Assembly: GCA_000969725.1 (NCBI GenBank)
Contig: JXSR01S003860.1
DNA: 40,839 nucleotides
Strand: one strand, 5' to 3'
Source of the DNA: Ophiothrix spiculata
Lineage: Eukaryota > Echinodermata > Ophiuroidea > Amphilepidida > Ophiotrichidae
Shown here: piece after piece, positions 1-11,323 of the stretch
Layout: every line of letters starts with the position of its first letter
Position numbering within the stretch: the first letter of the stretch is position 1
Notes under the pieces: generated by a model
Database searches by the model: none
Told to the model about the DNA's origin: nothing
The model's input: the letters and a program-made list of their open reading frames with translations, nothing else
Program-made: the position numbers and the translations under genes

Positions 1-47
1 TTATTTTACTGAGTATAGTTTCAAGTTGGTTATTAAATTCATGTATG

Positions 48-485
48 CAAGTAGTTTTCCGGCAAAAAAAAAAGTGGTGTAAAAACAGTGTTTACCTAAT
101 TACAGATTTGGATAATTCAAAGACCTTTGCAAATTTAATCAGGAAGAATCCAAAAGGCACTCTTGAACCTCTCAGAAATTTTTTTGTGATGGAACAAAGT
201 CATTATTTACATATCATTGTACATTTCAGACCCTCGGTAAGATAATATTATTATGTTGAACATATGTGGATCACAATGTAGATGTTTGTCTGTGTCTTCT
301 AAAATGAATCATAACATTAGAATTCATTAATTTCTGCTTAAAGAAGCTTAAAGGGACTGGCCTAGATCCTTCCCACTTATTTTTTACCTACATATTTTTG
401 TACTTTAATCGATAGAACATGTTTATAGTAATATAACCTACAAGTAGTTTTCCGGCAAAAAAAAAGTGGTGTAAAAACAGTGTTT
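48..485. repeat. Pair of 45-bp direct repeats
   Basis: The segment beginning CAAGTAGTTTTCCGGC and ending AAAACAGTGTTT occurs at 48-93 and again at 441-485, differing only by one A in the A-run. The small open frame at 45-245 crosses the first copy and is probably not a gene. Confidence 0.85.
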
Positions 486-1680
486 CTAGTTTGAAAACTT
501 ACAAAAAATTTGTTTCTACACCTGTGATGGCCAAACAAATTATTGTTGATGAAATTGTTTCTCTTTTAATATGTATTAAATAATATCTAGGTATATACTT
601 TGTTTGGTCTTGTATCTGTTAAATCCATCTGAGGTACAAATTTAGGATTAAGGAAACACAGGATAGTCACACCACCATCAAAGAACGATATATTGCAAAT
701 TAGTTCTCTCTCAATTTGAGCCATTTGTGTGTAAATTTTTGCAGTTTTTTGGATTTTACTAACTTTTTAGCTATATTTAGAGTATTTCCATAAGTTTTTA
801 ATTCTAGGTGGAATCTAGGCTAGTTCATTTAAAAAGTTAAATTATGTTACACACATCCTGTTGTTTCCTGTATTTTTGTTGTTGTTTACAAATGACTTGT
901 ATTGCGTAATTTTTCATACCATGGTTGCCTGCACCCAATGTTCTCAAAAATATTCATGTAGGTCAGGACATAGATTCTGGAACACAGAATCTATAGTCAG
1001 GATAAATACTGGAAATAAAGATTAGCTATGGTTAGTTATTTTAAAGTTTTCATCAAATAGGTAATTTGCATGCTTTCTGCATGATAAGTAAAAACCAGAT
1101 AATTTTTTCAAAGTTGATTACCTCCGTCCTTGATGTTTGTTGATCATAATGTCACGTTGGGAGAGGAAACTAGCAGACATTTAGCATAAAGAAGGATGGA
1201 TCTGCAGTTGTGCTCGTTGTAATTTGGACTTGAACAATTTAGATGGTAAACACCTTCCACCGAAGTATGGCTTGTGAACTCATGTTTTGTTTTCTGTAAT
1301 GTCCATCTCGGAATAAACCAGTGTAAATATCAAGCTGTTGGTTTGTATAATATAGTATTGTTCTTTCGCTCATCACAGTAATATGTTGCAATCCATAATA
1401 TCCCGTTTCTATGACGATATTCTTTAATGTAATCTAGTAAATCCAGATAGGGATATTCTGATGTGATTATTGCCTTGTTATTTTATATTTTCAATAAGAT
1501 TTATCTCTTGAATGTCATGCGAGGAAAATGCCATCTGACATTTGAAAAGAGTGGTGTATATGCTGAGGGTTGATCACCTAGCATAGGTAAAGACAAGTGG
1601 TAAATCTTACACATGAGTTTTGATCAGTGTAAGTAAAATTTGTAGAAATAAGATGTGCTAACTGGATAATGTAAAGCAAA
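118..1680 (+). repeat. Segmental duplication, copy A
   Basis: Blocks at 118-350 and 830-1680 match 6330-6480 and 7545-8830 in the same order and strand, at high but not perfect identity. Copy A carries an extra segment (about 355-830) and a 27-nt palindromic insertion at 969-995. No open frame is shared, so this is duplicated non-coding DNA. Confidence 0.8.
962..1002. repeat. 27-nt palindromic insertion with 7-bp flanking duplication
   Basis: Copy A has GTCAGGA (962-968), then 27 nt containing ATAGATTCTG-GAACA-CAGAATCTAT (970-994), then GTCAGGA again (996-1002). Copy B has GTCAGGA once (7710-7716) with no insert. Confidence 0.75.
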
Positions 1681-3485
1681 GAATATTCACAGTTTAAATG
1701 TCATCAATTCTGTGATAAATATCAAACATTTGTATAACTTCCTATATCATTTATAATAGTGGCTTGTTAAAACCAAAGTTTGACAATTCTGATTTTGATA
1801 CATAATCACATGATTAAATTTCACTTATGAAAATTTACTGCGGTAGCCATGTCAATGCCTTTTACAATACCTCTGATAGATTTGAATCTGAGAATACTAG
1901 TATTAGCTTGTGATGAAATTTAAATGGATACTTGGTATTATCTTAAATAGTGAATATCAATTTCATTGAGGTTGCAGAAAAAAGTTTGAATACTTTGCAG
2001 TAGCACTTTAATTTGACATATAACAAAGAGAATAATTGCCTCTAATGGTTTCTCACAGTCTTAGTGAATTCACCTAGAGGAATGAAGCTTAAAGTACATT
2101 GCAGAAAGGATGCGTGTCTCGAAGAAGTGACAAATTGACTGATTAAGTTTTCCAGGTTTACTGGAGCCTTGTGTCACTATGTATAGTACAAGATATGCAT
2201 AGTGGGTGTATGGTTCAGGTTACTGCGTGAATATTTTAATAATAGAGTGAGGAAACTGGTTTAGATATATTTTGACAAATTGTTTCGTTTCATGAATATT
2301 TCATTTCAACAAGCTATTTTAAGACCATTTTTTCCTATCCTATGTTTTGGACAAACCCTCAGTATTTTAACTTTATCTTAGCTAGTAAGATTTTACGAGT
2401 GTCACAAAAATGTTTGTTGACAATAACTTTTGTTGACAATAAATGTATTTATACTGCAAATAATAGGTATAGTTGTCTGACTAATACCAATATCATGTAA
2501 TTTCTTGATAGCCACATTGTATTTTCAAATTTCTTCAAATTTGGTCAAAAAATTGACATAGGAGAGGAGGTTCTGATGAAAAATATTAAAAGACTGTGTG
2601 GAATATTTAGTGGTACAATCATGGGAAGTGAGATGCTTGTTGGCAATTTCGACTGATTTCCCCCCTTTATACAGTATATCCTAATTGTGCATTACACAGG
2701 AACATTCTGACCTCCAACCCATATCATAATTTGTCATCTTGTTCAAGATACAGTAATTCTTTTATAAAACAGTGAAAAACAAAAAGATTTTTATACCTTT
2801 ATTTCGCTGGAACTCAATATAATATTTCCGACATCTAACTCGTTCCTCTTTACCATGTCATGTATATACAAACATTTTGAAACAGGATGTTATTGTTAAG
2901 AAAAATGGTTAGAATTATAATTTCTCGTAGCAAACTTGCACACACGGGTTTGATGGAGCCTGCTATCAGCTGAAGATAACATTGCGGCTAGCTCAGGTTG
3001 TGTGTGTGTGGGTGCACTGAATATTTTAATAGAATAATGAATTTTTGGTAAATATTATGGTAAGACGTGTTACATTTTTAACAAAATTGCCTAGAGTGAT
3101 GCAATATGTTATGTTTAAAATACTATTTAAACCTTTGTTTTCTTGATGTATATATTAACATTTATAAATTTCAACAAATTATTGTTACCATTTGTAATTT
3201 CAACAAATTAGATTATAGATTCAGACTGGCATAATAAGTTGTGGATCATTTGAATTTAGAAATGTTTTGATTTTAATTAGAATTTTGAGTAGGATAATTA
3301 ATTTATAATAGGAAAATATAGCTACTTTGTTGATGAAAGCATTCTGCAATCATTTAAAAGCCCTGGTTATTCTGTATGTTTACAGTTTGTAGAAATGTCT
3401 TGTTTATTTTTGTTTTCTCACCAAGGTAATGAAATTAATATAATGAGATTCTCATCTCTGTCTGTCCTGCCTCTACCTTAAGCAG
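1681..3485. other. AT-rich non-coding stretch
   Basis: No supported gene, RNA or terminal-repeat element. A short GT run lies near 3000-3010. Confidence 0.5.
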
Positions 3486-3834
3486 TCAAGTTAGCTCAAT
3501 CAGTAAGGCGCTCGCTTGCGGTACGGAAGGTCCCAAGTTCGAAACCCCGCTGGTGCCAAAAAGTTGAGTGTGCTTGAAATTCCCTTGGACAAGGAACTAT
3601 CTGCTAATTGTCTCGTGGAAACCTGTACGAAATTGGGTAGCTGATCTGGAAGGGATGGTGTGGGCTGATCAAGGTCACCCCTAGAGGTTGCCGCAGAACC
3701 TGAAATGATGGAGCTTACTTAGGCCATAGTGGTCAGCGAACACCTGTAAAGTGTGCTGAGGCCGAATGGAATTACAATCTGGGGGGCAAAGCGCACTATA
3801 AATCCCCAGTATTTATTTTATTTATTTATTTATT
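3486..3834 (+). mobile_element. tRNA-derived SINE, apparently full length
   Basis: The head has a pol III A box (TTAGCTCAATCAG, about 3491-3503) and B box (AAGTTCGAAACCC, about 3535-3546), spaced as in a tRNA. A unique body of about 230 bp follows. The element ends GCGCACTATAAAT plus a TTTA-rich repeat tail (3810-3834), like the 3' end of L2/CR1-type LINEs that mobilise such SINEs. A truncated reverse copy is at 5011-5127. Confidence 0.85.
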
Positions 3835-4618
3835 TCTCCATGTAGCATAATATTCTGACATAGATAAATGGACTCTGTTATATCTAATCAGTATAAAATG
3901 ATATGCAGTCTACAATAATTGATATAGATTTTTTAAACAAATAAACCCATTTCAAAACCATACACAAAAATATCATTTTGAACTTTTACTATCTAATATA
4001 TATTTCCTTTCCTTTATAATTTGTTGTGAAATTGTTTTTTGTCTCGCATTATTTGTAATTTATGATGATTGAAATATATATGGGTTGATAATGATGCTAT
4101 TCTATGAAATCAGGACATTTAATGCATTGGGGAAATAGCAAGAAGATATTTGAAGTTCTGTAAACAAGTATGAAGGGACTTGCACATCAGTATTTGAATT
4201 ATTAGAAAAAAGAATTTCCATCCTGGCCTGAAATAAGTAAATTGAATGATTGTATTGAATTTGAGAAAATCAATGTGGCAGGAATCTCAATTCGTTTACC
4301 AACCCTGCGGCATTTTGAAGTCATGACATATGCATTTATATCAATGTATATTTTGCTAAGTGGTTCTTGTTCAATTTACAAGCGGTGCTGGGAGCATTTC
4401 ATTTGGTTTCATCCACTTGTTAATAGCAGGTGTGCGCATAGTAATAAGGCTTCATTTATTAGCAGGAGTGGGATATATAGGTCGTATATAAGGAGGAAAG
4501 ATGCCCGAGATGTTGTCTTGGAATTGCCAAACTTGATGATAGGAGGGACAGAATTTGGTGGTAATTTGATTTGAAATTTAGTCATGAGATTTATTGGTTT
4601 AGCTGTATTGCAATGGTC
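3835..4618. other. Non-coding stretch with one unsupported open frame
   Basis: A 110-codon frame at 4242-4574 resembles nothing I know and has no splice or homology support. Otherwise nothing is seen. Confidence 0.4.
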
Positions 4619-4795
4619 GAAAAAAGTATACTTTAGGTCCCATCAGAAACTATACCCTAACCCTAAACCCTAACCCTAAAACTAACCCTAACTAACCCTA
4701 CACCCTAAACCATATCCTAACCCTAAATTAACCCTAACACTAACCCTAAACCCTAACCCTAAAATTCTGGATGGGACCTAAAGTACACTTGGTCC
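4619..4795. mobile_element. MITE filled with telomere-like CCCTAA repeats
   Basis: About 30-bp imperfect terminal inverted repeats share ACTTTAGGTCCCAT (left about 4619-4649, right about 4765-4795). They enclose about 110 bp of degenerate CCCTAA/CCCTAAA units (about 4655-4764). CAATGGTC occurs directly on both sides (4611-4618 and 4796-4803), consistent with an 8-bp target-site duplication as made by hAT-type transposases. Confidence 0.75.
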
Positions 4796-5010
4796 CAATG
4801 GTCACTTGGGAGCCCAGTTTGCTGGCACGGCACTATGCACTTCCGAGTAAAGTGCATTCAGAATTGGCGAAACAGGTCTACTTCTTTCTTAGTAATTTTG
4901 CAAATATAGAGGCGATTTCTTTGTGTCCAAGTTACATGAACAATAATAATAGAAAGATAGTATGATCTTTCATATAAAAAGTGATAATTTTGTACCTTCT
5001 TCAAAACAGA

Positions 5011-5127
5011 TAAATAAATAAATACAGGAGATTTATAGTGAACTATGCCTCGCTGATTTGTAATTTCACGCGGCCTTAGCACACTTTACAGGTGTTCACT
5101 GACCACTGTGGCCCAAGTAAGCTCCAT
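5011..5127 (-). mobile_element. 5'-truncated SINE, reverse orientation
   Basis: Reverse complement of 3' parts of the SINE at 3486-3834, including the TTTA tail (here TAAATAAATAAAT) and the block CACACTTTACAGGTGTTC. It lacks the tRNA head. Confidence 0.85.
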
Positions 5128-5545
5128 ACTATACCATGTGGATATATGTACCCAAAAGTAATGGACTTGAATGATACGAGGTCACTGCTAATATGGAGAT
5201 TCTACATTGGAGTAATGGAGTAAGTGTGTCGTGAACAAATGTCTGTTTCGATTATTGCTGCCTTGTTTGATTTCTTGATCATTTTAAAAGAAAATGGCAC
5301 ACTGAGAGGCAAGATGTATATTTGTATAAATGGCCGGCAAATTAAATGAAAGCTTGCCGCGTTATCGTATACCGCATTGAGGATTTGATTCGTTACTGAT
5401 TGTTGTTTTTCAATTTGATGATAGGTTTGAAGTTTGTATCATGGGATTAAGCTTATTTGATTGGCTTCGGAAAAAAGATATATTTACGAGTCGTCATGGC
5501 GCCCCGTCAATGCAGCCACAGGGAAAACCTGCGTTCATCATTCGC

Positions 5546-5648
5546 CATACTTTATAGCTAACCTCAACCCTAGAGACCAAATCACATCCTCATTGGCATA
5601 CTTTACAGCCAACCTCAACCCCAGAGATCAAATCACATGTGTTCTATA
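5546..5648 (+). repeat. 51-bp tandem duplication
   Basis: Two adjacent copies begin CATACTTTA (5546 and 5597) and contain AACCTCAACCC. The period is a multiple of three, so it also repeats within a frame at 5461-5739. That frame lacks an ATG start and does not look like a gene. Confidence 0.75.
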
Positions 5649-5739
5649 TTTTCTCACTTTTCCTAGATACTGTGCGGTTTCATTAGCAGTGTCGCAATCA
5701 ATAATTTATGGGGAATGGGATGGACAATACCTGTTTTAA

Positions 5740-6329
5740 TAAGATTTTCATGATGGATCAGTGATGTGTTAGGATGCCAAGACAAGTTGATTGCTGGAAT
5801 TGGAAATAAGTAGAGCATTTGAAATCAGTTAGTATGGAAATGAGAGGCCAGGTGAGGGAGTTACAAATACAGGGATGAAATGGGAGGCTGTAAGAGGGAA
5901 TGATGGAATTTAATTGAAGTCAAACATTTTAGAATTATATTGAAATAAAGTAAAGGAGGTTGCAGTGCTATGTTTGGTGAAAATTCATCATTGCTTTGAG
6001 GTCATGTGCACTTTGTCCCTTGAATGTTAATTCATGTTTTTCCTATCCTCAGTTTGTTCAATATCTCCAGTTTCACACTAAATTGGAAGGGTGGTTAAAG
6101 GTGCATAGGCTGACCTCAGATGAAATTAGCAGGGAACAGTATTTATCTAAATATGTGCCTTGAATTCTAGCAAAAAATCTGTTTTTAACAGGATACGAAA
6201 TTTCTGTCTCTTGCTTTCAGGGGTCTGTAAGAGGTAACATTTTAGAGTCTGCGGAAGTGTATCCATGAGAATCTAGAGTTAGAATCAAGATTATAAACCA
6301 ACAAAAGATTTATCAGAATATATTTGGAG
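5740..6329. other. Non-coding stretch, nothing recognised
   Basis: AT-rich; no gene, RNA or inverted-repeat element seen. Confidence 0.4.
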
Positions 6330-6951
6330 AATTTGAAGACCGTTGCCAATTTAATCTAGTAGAATCTTTCAGTATTTTTTTTTTGCCACGGAACAAAATC
6401 ATTATTTATTTATCATGGTAGTTTTGAGACCCGCTAAGATAATATTACCCTTTTGAACATCTGTGGATCACAATGTAGAGGTTTGTGTGTGGATGTTTTG
6501 TAAGTTTTGTGAGCAAATTGATTGAATGTAGAATTTATTGGGGAATACAGGCCAAGTATATGTAGGTAGCAAAATGTTACATGAGCAAATTGATTGATAG
6601 ATGTGACATTTGAATGATCTGCCATTTGAATGATCTGCTTGTTTGAATAAAAGTTGGAAGTGTACTTTACCGTTTTATGAATGTATCTTAGCAGTGAAGA
6701 AAACAAATTTTAGTGTATTTCTGTCCAACTATTAAAATAAAATGCAGCACATGTATATTATATACATATTGTGCAAGCTACTTTTCTTTGCCTGTGAAAG
6801 ATTCCTGCAGAATTTGACAAACAATTGATTGCCTTTTAATGACAATAACAACAAGTTTAAATTAAAATGCTGACTGGAGGACTCTGTAATGGTTGGTCAC
6901 ATAACATTCATTGGAGAGAATTGAAGCGCAATTGCGTGTTAATAGTATACA

Positions 6952-7075
6952 AATATTGGCTGCTTTGAGGGGCATGGTTTGAATTATTTTCCCGAGATGA
7001 TCTCAAAACCATAGTTTTGAGATCACAGAGGGGAAATAATTTTAACCATGCCCCGAACAAAAAGCAGTCAATATT
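6952..7075. mobile_element. Fold-back element with arms of about 60 bp
   Basis: Left arm 6952-7009 and right arm 7014-7075 are near-complete reverse complements with only 4 nt between them. Both contain GGGGCATGGTT and TGATCTCAAAAC. It lies within duplication copy B and is absent from copy A. Confidence 0.8.
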
Positions 7076-7077
7076 CG

Positions 7078-7290
7078 TTTTATATACCGAATATATAGAT
7101 TTTAGTCATCTGGTTGGTTAAAAGAACCGATAATGATTTACGATATTTCTCTTTTCAATGCTGACCGGGCCGTAAGTTGCGCAAAATGTATTGCGCGGGC
7201 CTAGTGAAAAATATGTCCCGGGCCTAGTAAAATCCATGCCCTCACTTTTAACCAATCAGAGGACAGGAATCTATATATGAGGTATATAAA
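7078..7290. mobile_element. MITE with terminal inverted repeats of about 47 bp
   Basis: Left 7078-7124 and right 7244-7290 match as inverted repeats, sharing TATATAGATT and GGTTGGTTAAAAG / CTTTTAACCAATC. It abuts the fold-back at 6952-7075; both may be parts of one composite element. Confidence 0.7.
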
Positions 7291-7963
7291 AGTGACTATA
7301 ATGTTTTCTGATTATTGTTATTTTCTACGACAGATATGGTGATATGGCACTAAATCTGTGATATTTTTGCTAATTTTTACGTGTCGTAGCTTTATACCAC
7401 ACTTAAATTTAGGTGTCAAGTATATTATTAGTTTTTTCATCAAATTTCATGTTACTTTCAAATGAAAAAGAATTTCCTGCATTTTAAAATATTTTAACAA
7501 CATTAAAGTTGCCATGTTTTTGGTCAGTTAAAACTTATTGCACTTTGTGAATCATAACATTAGAATTCATTAATTCCTGCTTAGAAGCTTACAGAGTTAA
7601 ATTATGTTACACACATCCTGTTGTTTCTGTGTTGTTGTTGTTTTTGTTTACTTGTCTTAAATTTTGATGTGATTGTCGATTACCCAATATTCTAAAAATA
7701 TTCTTGTAGGTCAGGATAAATACTGGAAATAAAGATTAACCATGGTTAGTTATTCTAAAGTTTTCATCAAATGGGTAATTTGCATGCTTTCTGCATGATA
7801 AGTAAAAACCAGATAATTTTTTCAAAGTTGATTGCCTCCGTCCTTGATGTCTGTTGATCATTCAATTCATGATGTCACTTTGAGATAGAAAAACTAGCAG
7901 ACATTTAGCATAAAGAAGGATGGATCTGCAGTTGTGCTCGTTGTTATTTGGACTTGAATAATT

Positions 7964-8385
7964 GTGACCGTCCATCCCAAAGCAGCAGTAAATGCCAGCT
8001 CATGTCATTTTCACATTTTTAATTATTTGCAAACACCATGCTTTGAGGATTAAAATGACACCTCGATGAACTTCACATGATTTCCAGAAGTCAAGTTATG
8101 GTCCGTCAAAGTTTTTTAGGGAGTAAAACGTATAACAGAGATAAACGCATTCAAAGATTAGTAAGCCCTATTTTTTCTGTCGATCGTCTTAAGAATAAGG
8201 CAATTTATTTCACATTTCCCATTATTTTCTTGAAATGAAACTTTGCTGGTATTTTGTAGTAAGCACTAGGATTGTGAATCTGTCAAAAAATCAATTTCGG
8301 CAAATAATGACCTTGACATGTATTTCCACCTGTAGCGCAAAATAAAGTTTCTGGCATTTACTGCTCATACGGGCTGGAAGGTCAC
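7964..8385. mobile_element. 422-bp MITE with 35-bp TIRs and AATT target duplication
   Basis: The ends start GTGACC (7964-7998 against 8351-8385; about 29 of 35 match, both ending AGCAGTAAATGCCAG). AATT flanks both sides (7960-7963, 8386-8389). Copy A has the uninterrupted site AACAATTTAGATGG near 1234-1247. No coding capacity; superfamily not assigned. Confidence 0.88.
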
Positions 8386-8830
8386 AATTTAGATGGTTAA
8401 CACCTTCCACCAAAGCATGGCTTGTGAACTCATGTTTTGTTTTCTGTAAAATATCCATCTCGGAATAAACCAGTGTAAATGTCAAGCTGTTGGTTTGTAT
8501 AATGTAGTATTGTTCATTTGCTCATCACAGTAATTTGTTGCAATCCATAATATCCCGTTTCTATGACGATATTCTTTAATGTAATCTAGTAAATCAAGAT
8601 AGGGATTTTCTGATGTGATTATTACTTTGTTATTTTATATTTTCAATAAGATTTATCTCTTGAATGTCATGCGAGGAAAATGCCATCTGACATTTGAAAA
8701 GAGTGGTGTATATATGCTGAGGGTTGATCACCTAGCATAGGTAAAGACAAGTGGTAAATCTTTACACATGAGTTTTGATCAGTGTAAGTAAAATTTGTAG
8801 AAATCAGATATGTTTGCTGGATACTGTAAA

Positions 8831-9656
8831 GCTAGACATATTCTCAGGTTTAAAATGTCATGAGTTTCAAGTTTGGTTTTTTTTCTGTGATATTAAATAT
8901 CACAAATTGGCATAACTTCCAATATAATATATATTAGGCAAAAAAAACACCTTGTTGTTTTGCCCTTTGCCACCGAACCAAAAATTAGCAAAATTTAGGG
9001 TCGCTTTTTTGTGTGTGAACTTATGCCCATCTCAACAGTGAATTTGGTGAAAATACCATAATATTTGGGTTGATTTTACAACTATATTTTTTACAAAATG
9101 TTATATATTTGCATGAAACAAACGGAAATCTTGAATAAGTAAAACACACAACAGTTATTTAGACTATTTTAGACAGATTTTCTTAGCTAAATTAAGATCC
9201 GACAGACCGACCATCAATTACACCATTAAAAGACCAAGTCATTTTTTTTTATATTTTAGGTTTCACAAATTAAGTTTAAATTAGAGAAAAGTTGAACATG
9301 CTATTAAATGTCTTTTTTACAGTGCTTGTAGTTAGTCTACTTTGTGAATTGGTGTTAAAGTGTGTTTAAATTAAAAATTATGTATAATAATAAATAAGTT
9401 TAGAATTCATAGACATTTTCAAATTGACTTTGAATTATCTTGAAAGTACCATACAGACCTAATTATATTTCTTAAAATGAATGATTTTGACATCACATAT
9501 CTTGAAAGAATCATCAGTTCTTGAAAGTTTCAACCTTAGGATTTTTGTTAAGCAAATATATGTCCTTTTGTGCTCAACCCTCAAATTATTTGCGTGAGTA
9601 CATAAGTTGGCCATAGCAAGGAGCAAAACTCATGACCTAAAATTTAAAGTCTTTTC
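8831..9656. other. AT-rich non-coding stretch
   Basis: No gene or clear terminal-repeat element recognised. Confidence 0.4.
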
Positions 9657-9957
9657 TGCAGTAGATGAAGAAATGCATAAATCAATGTTGCATTCATTTT
9701 GCGTCAATTGATGTTGCATCATCAACTGTCAAAACACTATTTATATAATGCACCTTTTAAAATAATGTTATTTTTCTAAGCAGCTAAACCTGTCCTAAAT
9801 TTGTTCTCTATGAAAGCAATTGCACCAAGGATACTAAATTCATGATTGAACCATCCTCTTCAGAATAAAGTCCTTGTATTTCATTAATCACAGTGCCTCA
9901 TTCAATGTCAATTTATTTCCCATCTTTGTGAGAATTGTGAATGTAATCCATGGTGGA

Positions 9958-10050
9958 ATCTCCTGATGAGATTGCCTCTATGTTATTGTAGATTTTGAAT
10001 TTGAGATAAACTTTGAATGTCATGCAAGGAAAATGCCATCTGACATTCAC
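9958..10050 (+). ncRNA. C/D-box-like segment with conserved hairpin (unit 1), tentative
   Basis: TGATGA at 9964-9969 and CTGA at 10040-10043 are spaced like boxes C and D of a snoRNA. The 32-nt core 10016-10047 begins AATGTCA and ends TGACATT. Equivalent cores lie at 10856-10887, 11685-11716 and 12166-12197. A terminal stem is weak and no rRNA target is recognised, so this may be only a repeat. Confidence 0.2.
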
Positions 10051-10222
10051 AGATTGCTTGAAGTCTATGCAGTGGGTTAAGAACCGAGCGCAGGAATATC
10101 TCTTTTAAGAGGTATAACAACTTTTGCATAGGTCGCAAAACATGATAAAGGTTGTTTTATTCTTGTGCAGTAATTTTTGTTTTTGAATGTATTAGAAATG
10201 AATTTTAAGTCTTTGGTTGTAA

Positions 10223-10483
10223 AGGCTCTGTCACATATCACCATATAGAACAAAACATATGCCTTATATACCTTATCCTGCTATTGTTCTGTTATATACA
10301 TTTTTGTTTGTCATGTGTTCGTTACAAGTACGTTCAATACGTTATCCATACGGTCCTGTACGTTATGTATGCGTTTATTTCGTTATTCAAACGGTGGTGG
10401 ACTGTTTAGCACACGTTCAATATGTGAAACTTTTGTATGTTATTCGTAAGTTTTGCTCTATACAGCGATGTCTGACAGAGCCT
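10223..10483. mobile_element. PIF/Harbinger-like MITE in unit 1
   Basis: TIRs of about 37 bp begin AGGCTCTGTCA (10223) and end TGACAGAGCCT (10483), flanked by TAA on both sides, as for Harbinger insertions. The interior is rich in ACGTT motifs. The 75-codon frame at 10259-10486 lies wholly inside it and is not a gene. Confidence 0.75.
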
Positions 10484-11062
10484 TAAAGTTGGGTAAAATC
10501 TGCAATATATGAAGAAATGCATAAATCAATGTTGCATTTATTTTTAAATTGCGTCAACTGATGTTGTTAACACGCTATTTATATAGTGCACCTTTTAAAA
10601 TAATGGTATTTTTCTAAACCGCTAAAACCTGTCCTAAACTTGTTCTGCTATGAAAGCATTTGCGCCAGGGATACTAAATCCATGATTGAACCGTCCTCTT
10701 CAGAATGAATTCCTTGTATTTCATTAATGGCAGTGCCTCATTCAATGTCAATTTATTTCCCGTCTTTGTGAGAATTCTGATTGTAATCCACGGTGGAATC
10801 TCCTGATGAGATTGCCTCTATGTTATTGTAGATTTTGAATTTAAGATAAACTTTGAATGTCAGGCAAGGAAAATGCCATCTGACATTTACAGATTGTTTG
10901 AAGTCTATGCAGTGGGTTAAGAACCGAGCGCAGGAATATCTCTTTTAAGAGGTATTACAACTTTTGCATAGATCGCAAAACATGATAAAGGTTGTTTTAT
11001 TCTTGTGCAGTAATTTTTGTTTTTGAATGTATTAGAAATGAATTTTAAGTCTTTGGTTGTAA

Positions 11063-11323
11063 AGGCTCTGTCACATATCACCATATAGAACAAAACATAT
11101 GCCTAATATACCTTATCCTGCTATTGTTCTGTTATATACATTTTTGTTTGTCATGTGTTCGTTACAAGTACGTTCAATACGTTATCCATACGGTCCTGTA
11201 CGTTATGTATGCGTTTATTTCGTTATTCAAACGGTGGTGGACTGTTTAGCACACGTTCAATATGTGAAACTTTTGTATGTTATTCATAAGTTTTGCTCTA
11301 TAAAGTGATGTCTGACAGAGCCT
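11063..11323. mobile_element. PIF/Harbinger-like MITE in unit 2
   Basis: Nearly identical copy exactly 840 bp after the unit-1 element, with the same TIRs and TAA flanks. It was therefore duplicated with its unit, not inserted independently. Confidence 0.75.

Larger units (their letters stand above)
6330..8830 (+). repeat. Segmental duplication, copy B
   Basis: Direct-orientation partner of 118-1680. It is enlarged by fold-back and MITE insertions (6952-7290) and by a 422-bp MITE at 7964-8385, both absent from copy A. Confidence 0.8.

Noticed and set aside
3491-3546. Functional tRNA gene
   Set aside because: A and B boxes are present, but the sequence does not fold as a full tRNA and continues into a SINE body and tail, with a truncated copy nearby.
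4242-4574. 110-codon frame
   Set aside because: No recognisable motif, no splice signals and unremarkable composition.
4655-4764. True chromosome end or head-to-head fusion suggested by CCCTAA repeats
   Set aside because: The tract is short, degenerate, in one orientation, and bounded by inverted repeats with a direct duplication.
5461-5739. 92-codon frame with a repeated NLNPRDQIT peptide
   Set aside because: No ATG at its start; the peptide repeat reflects a 51-bp DNA tandem duplication.
10259-11308. Two similar open frames (75 and 69 codons) starting MP-IPYPAIVLL
   Set aside because: Both lie inside the Harbinger-like MITE copies; their similarity comes from the 840-bp tandem duplication, not from coding constraint.
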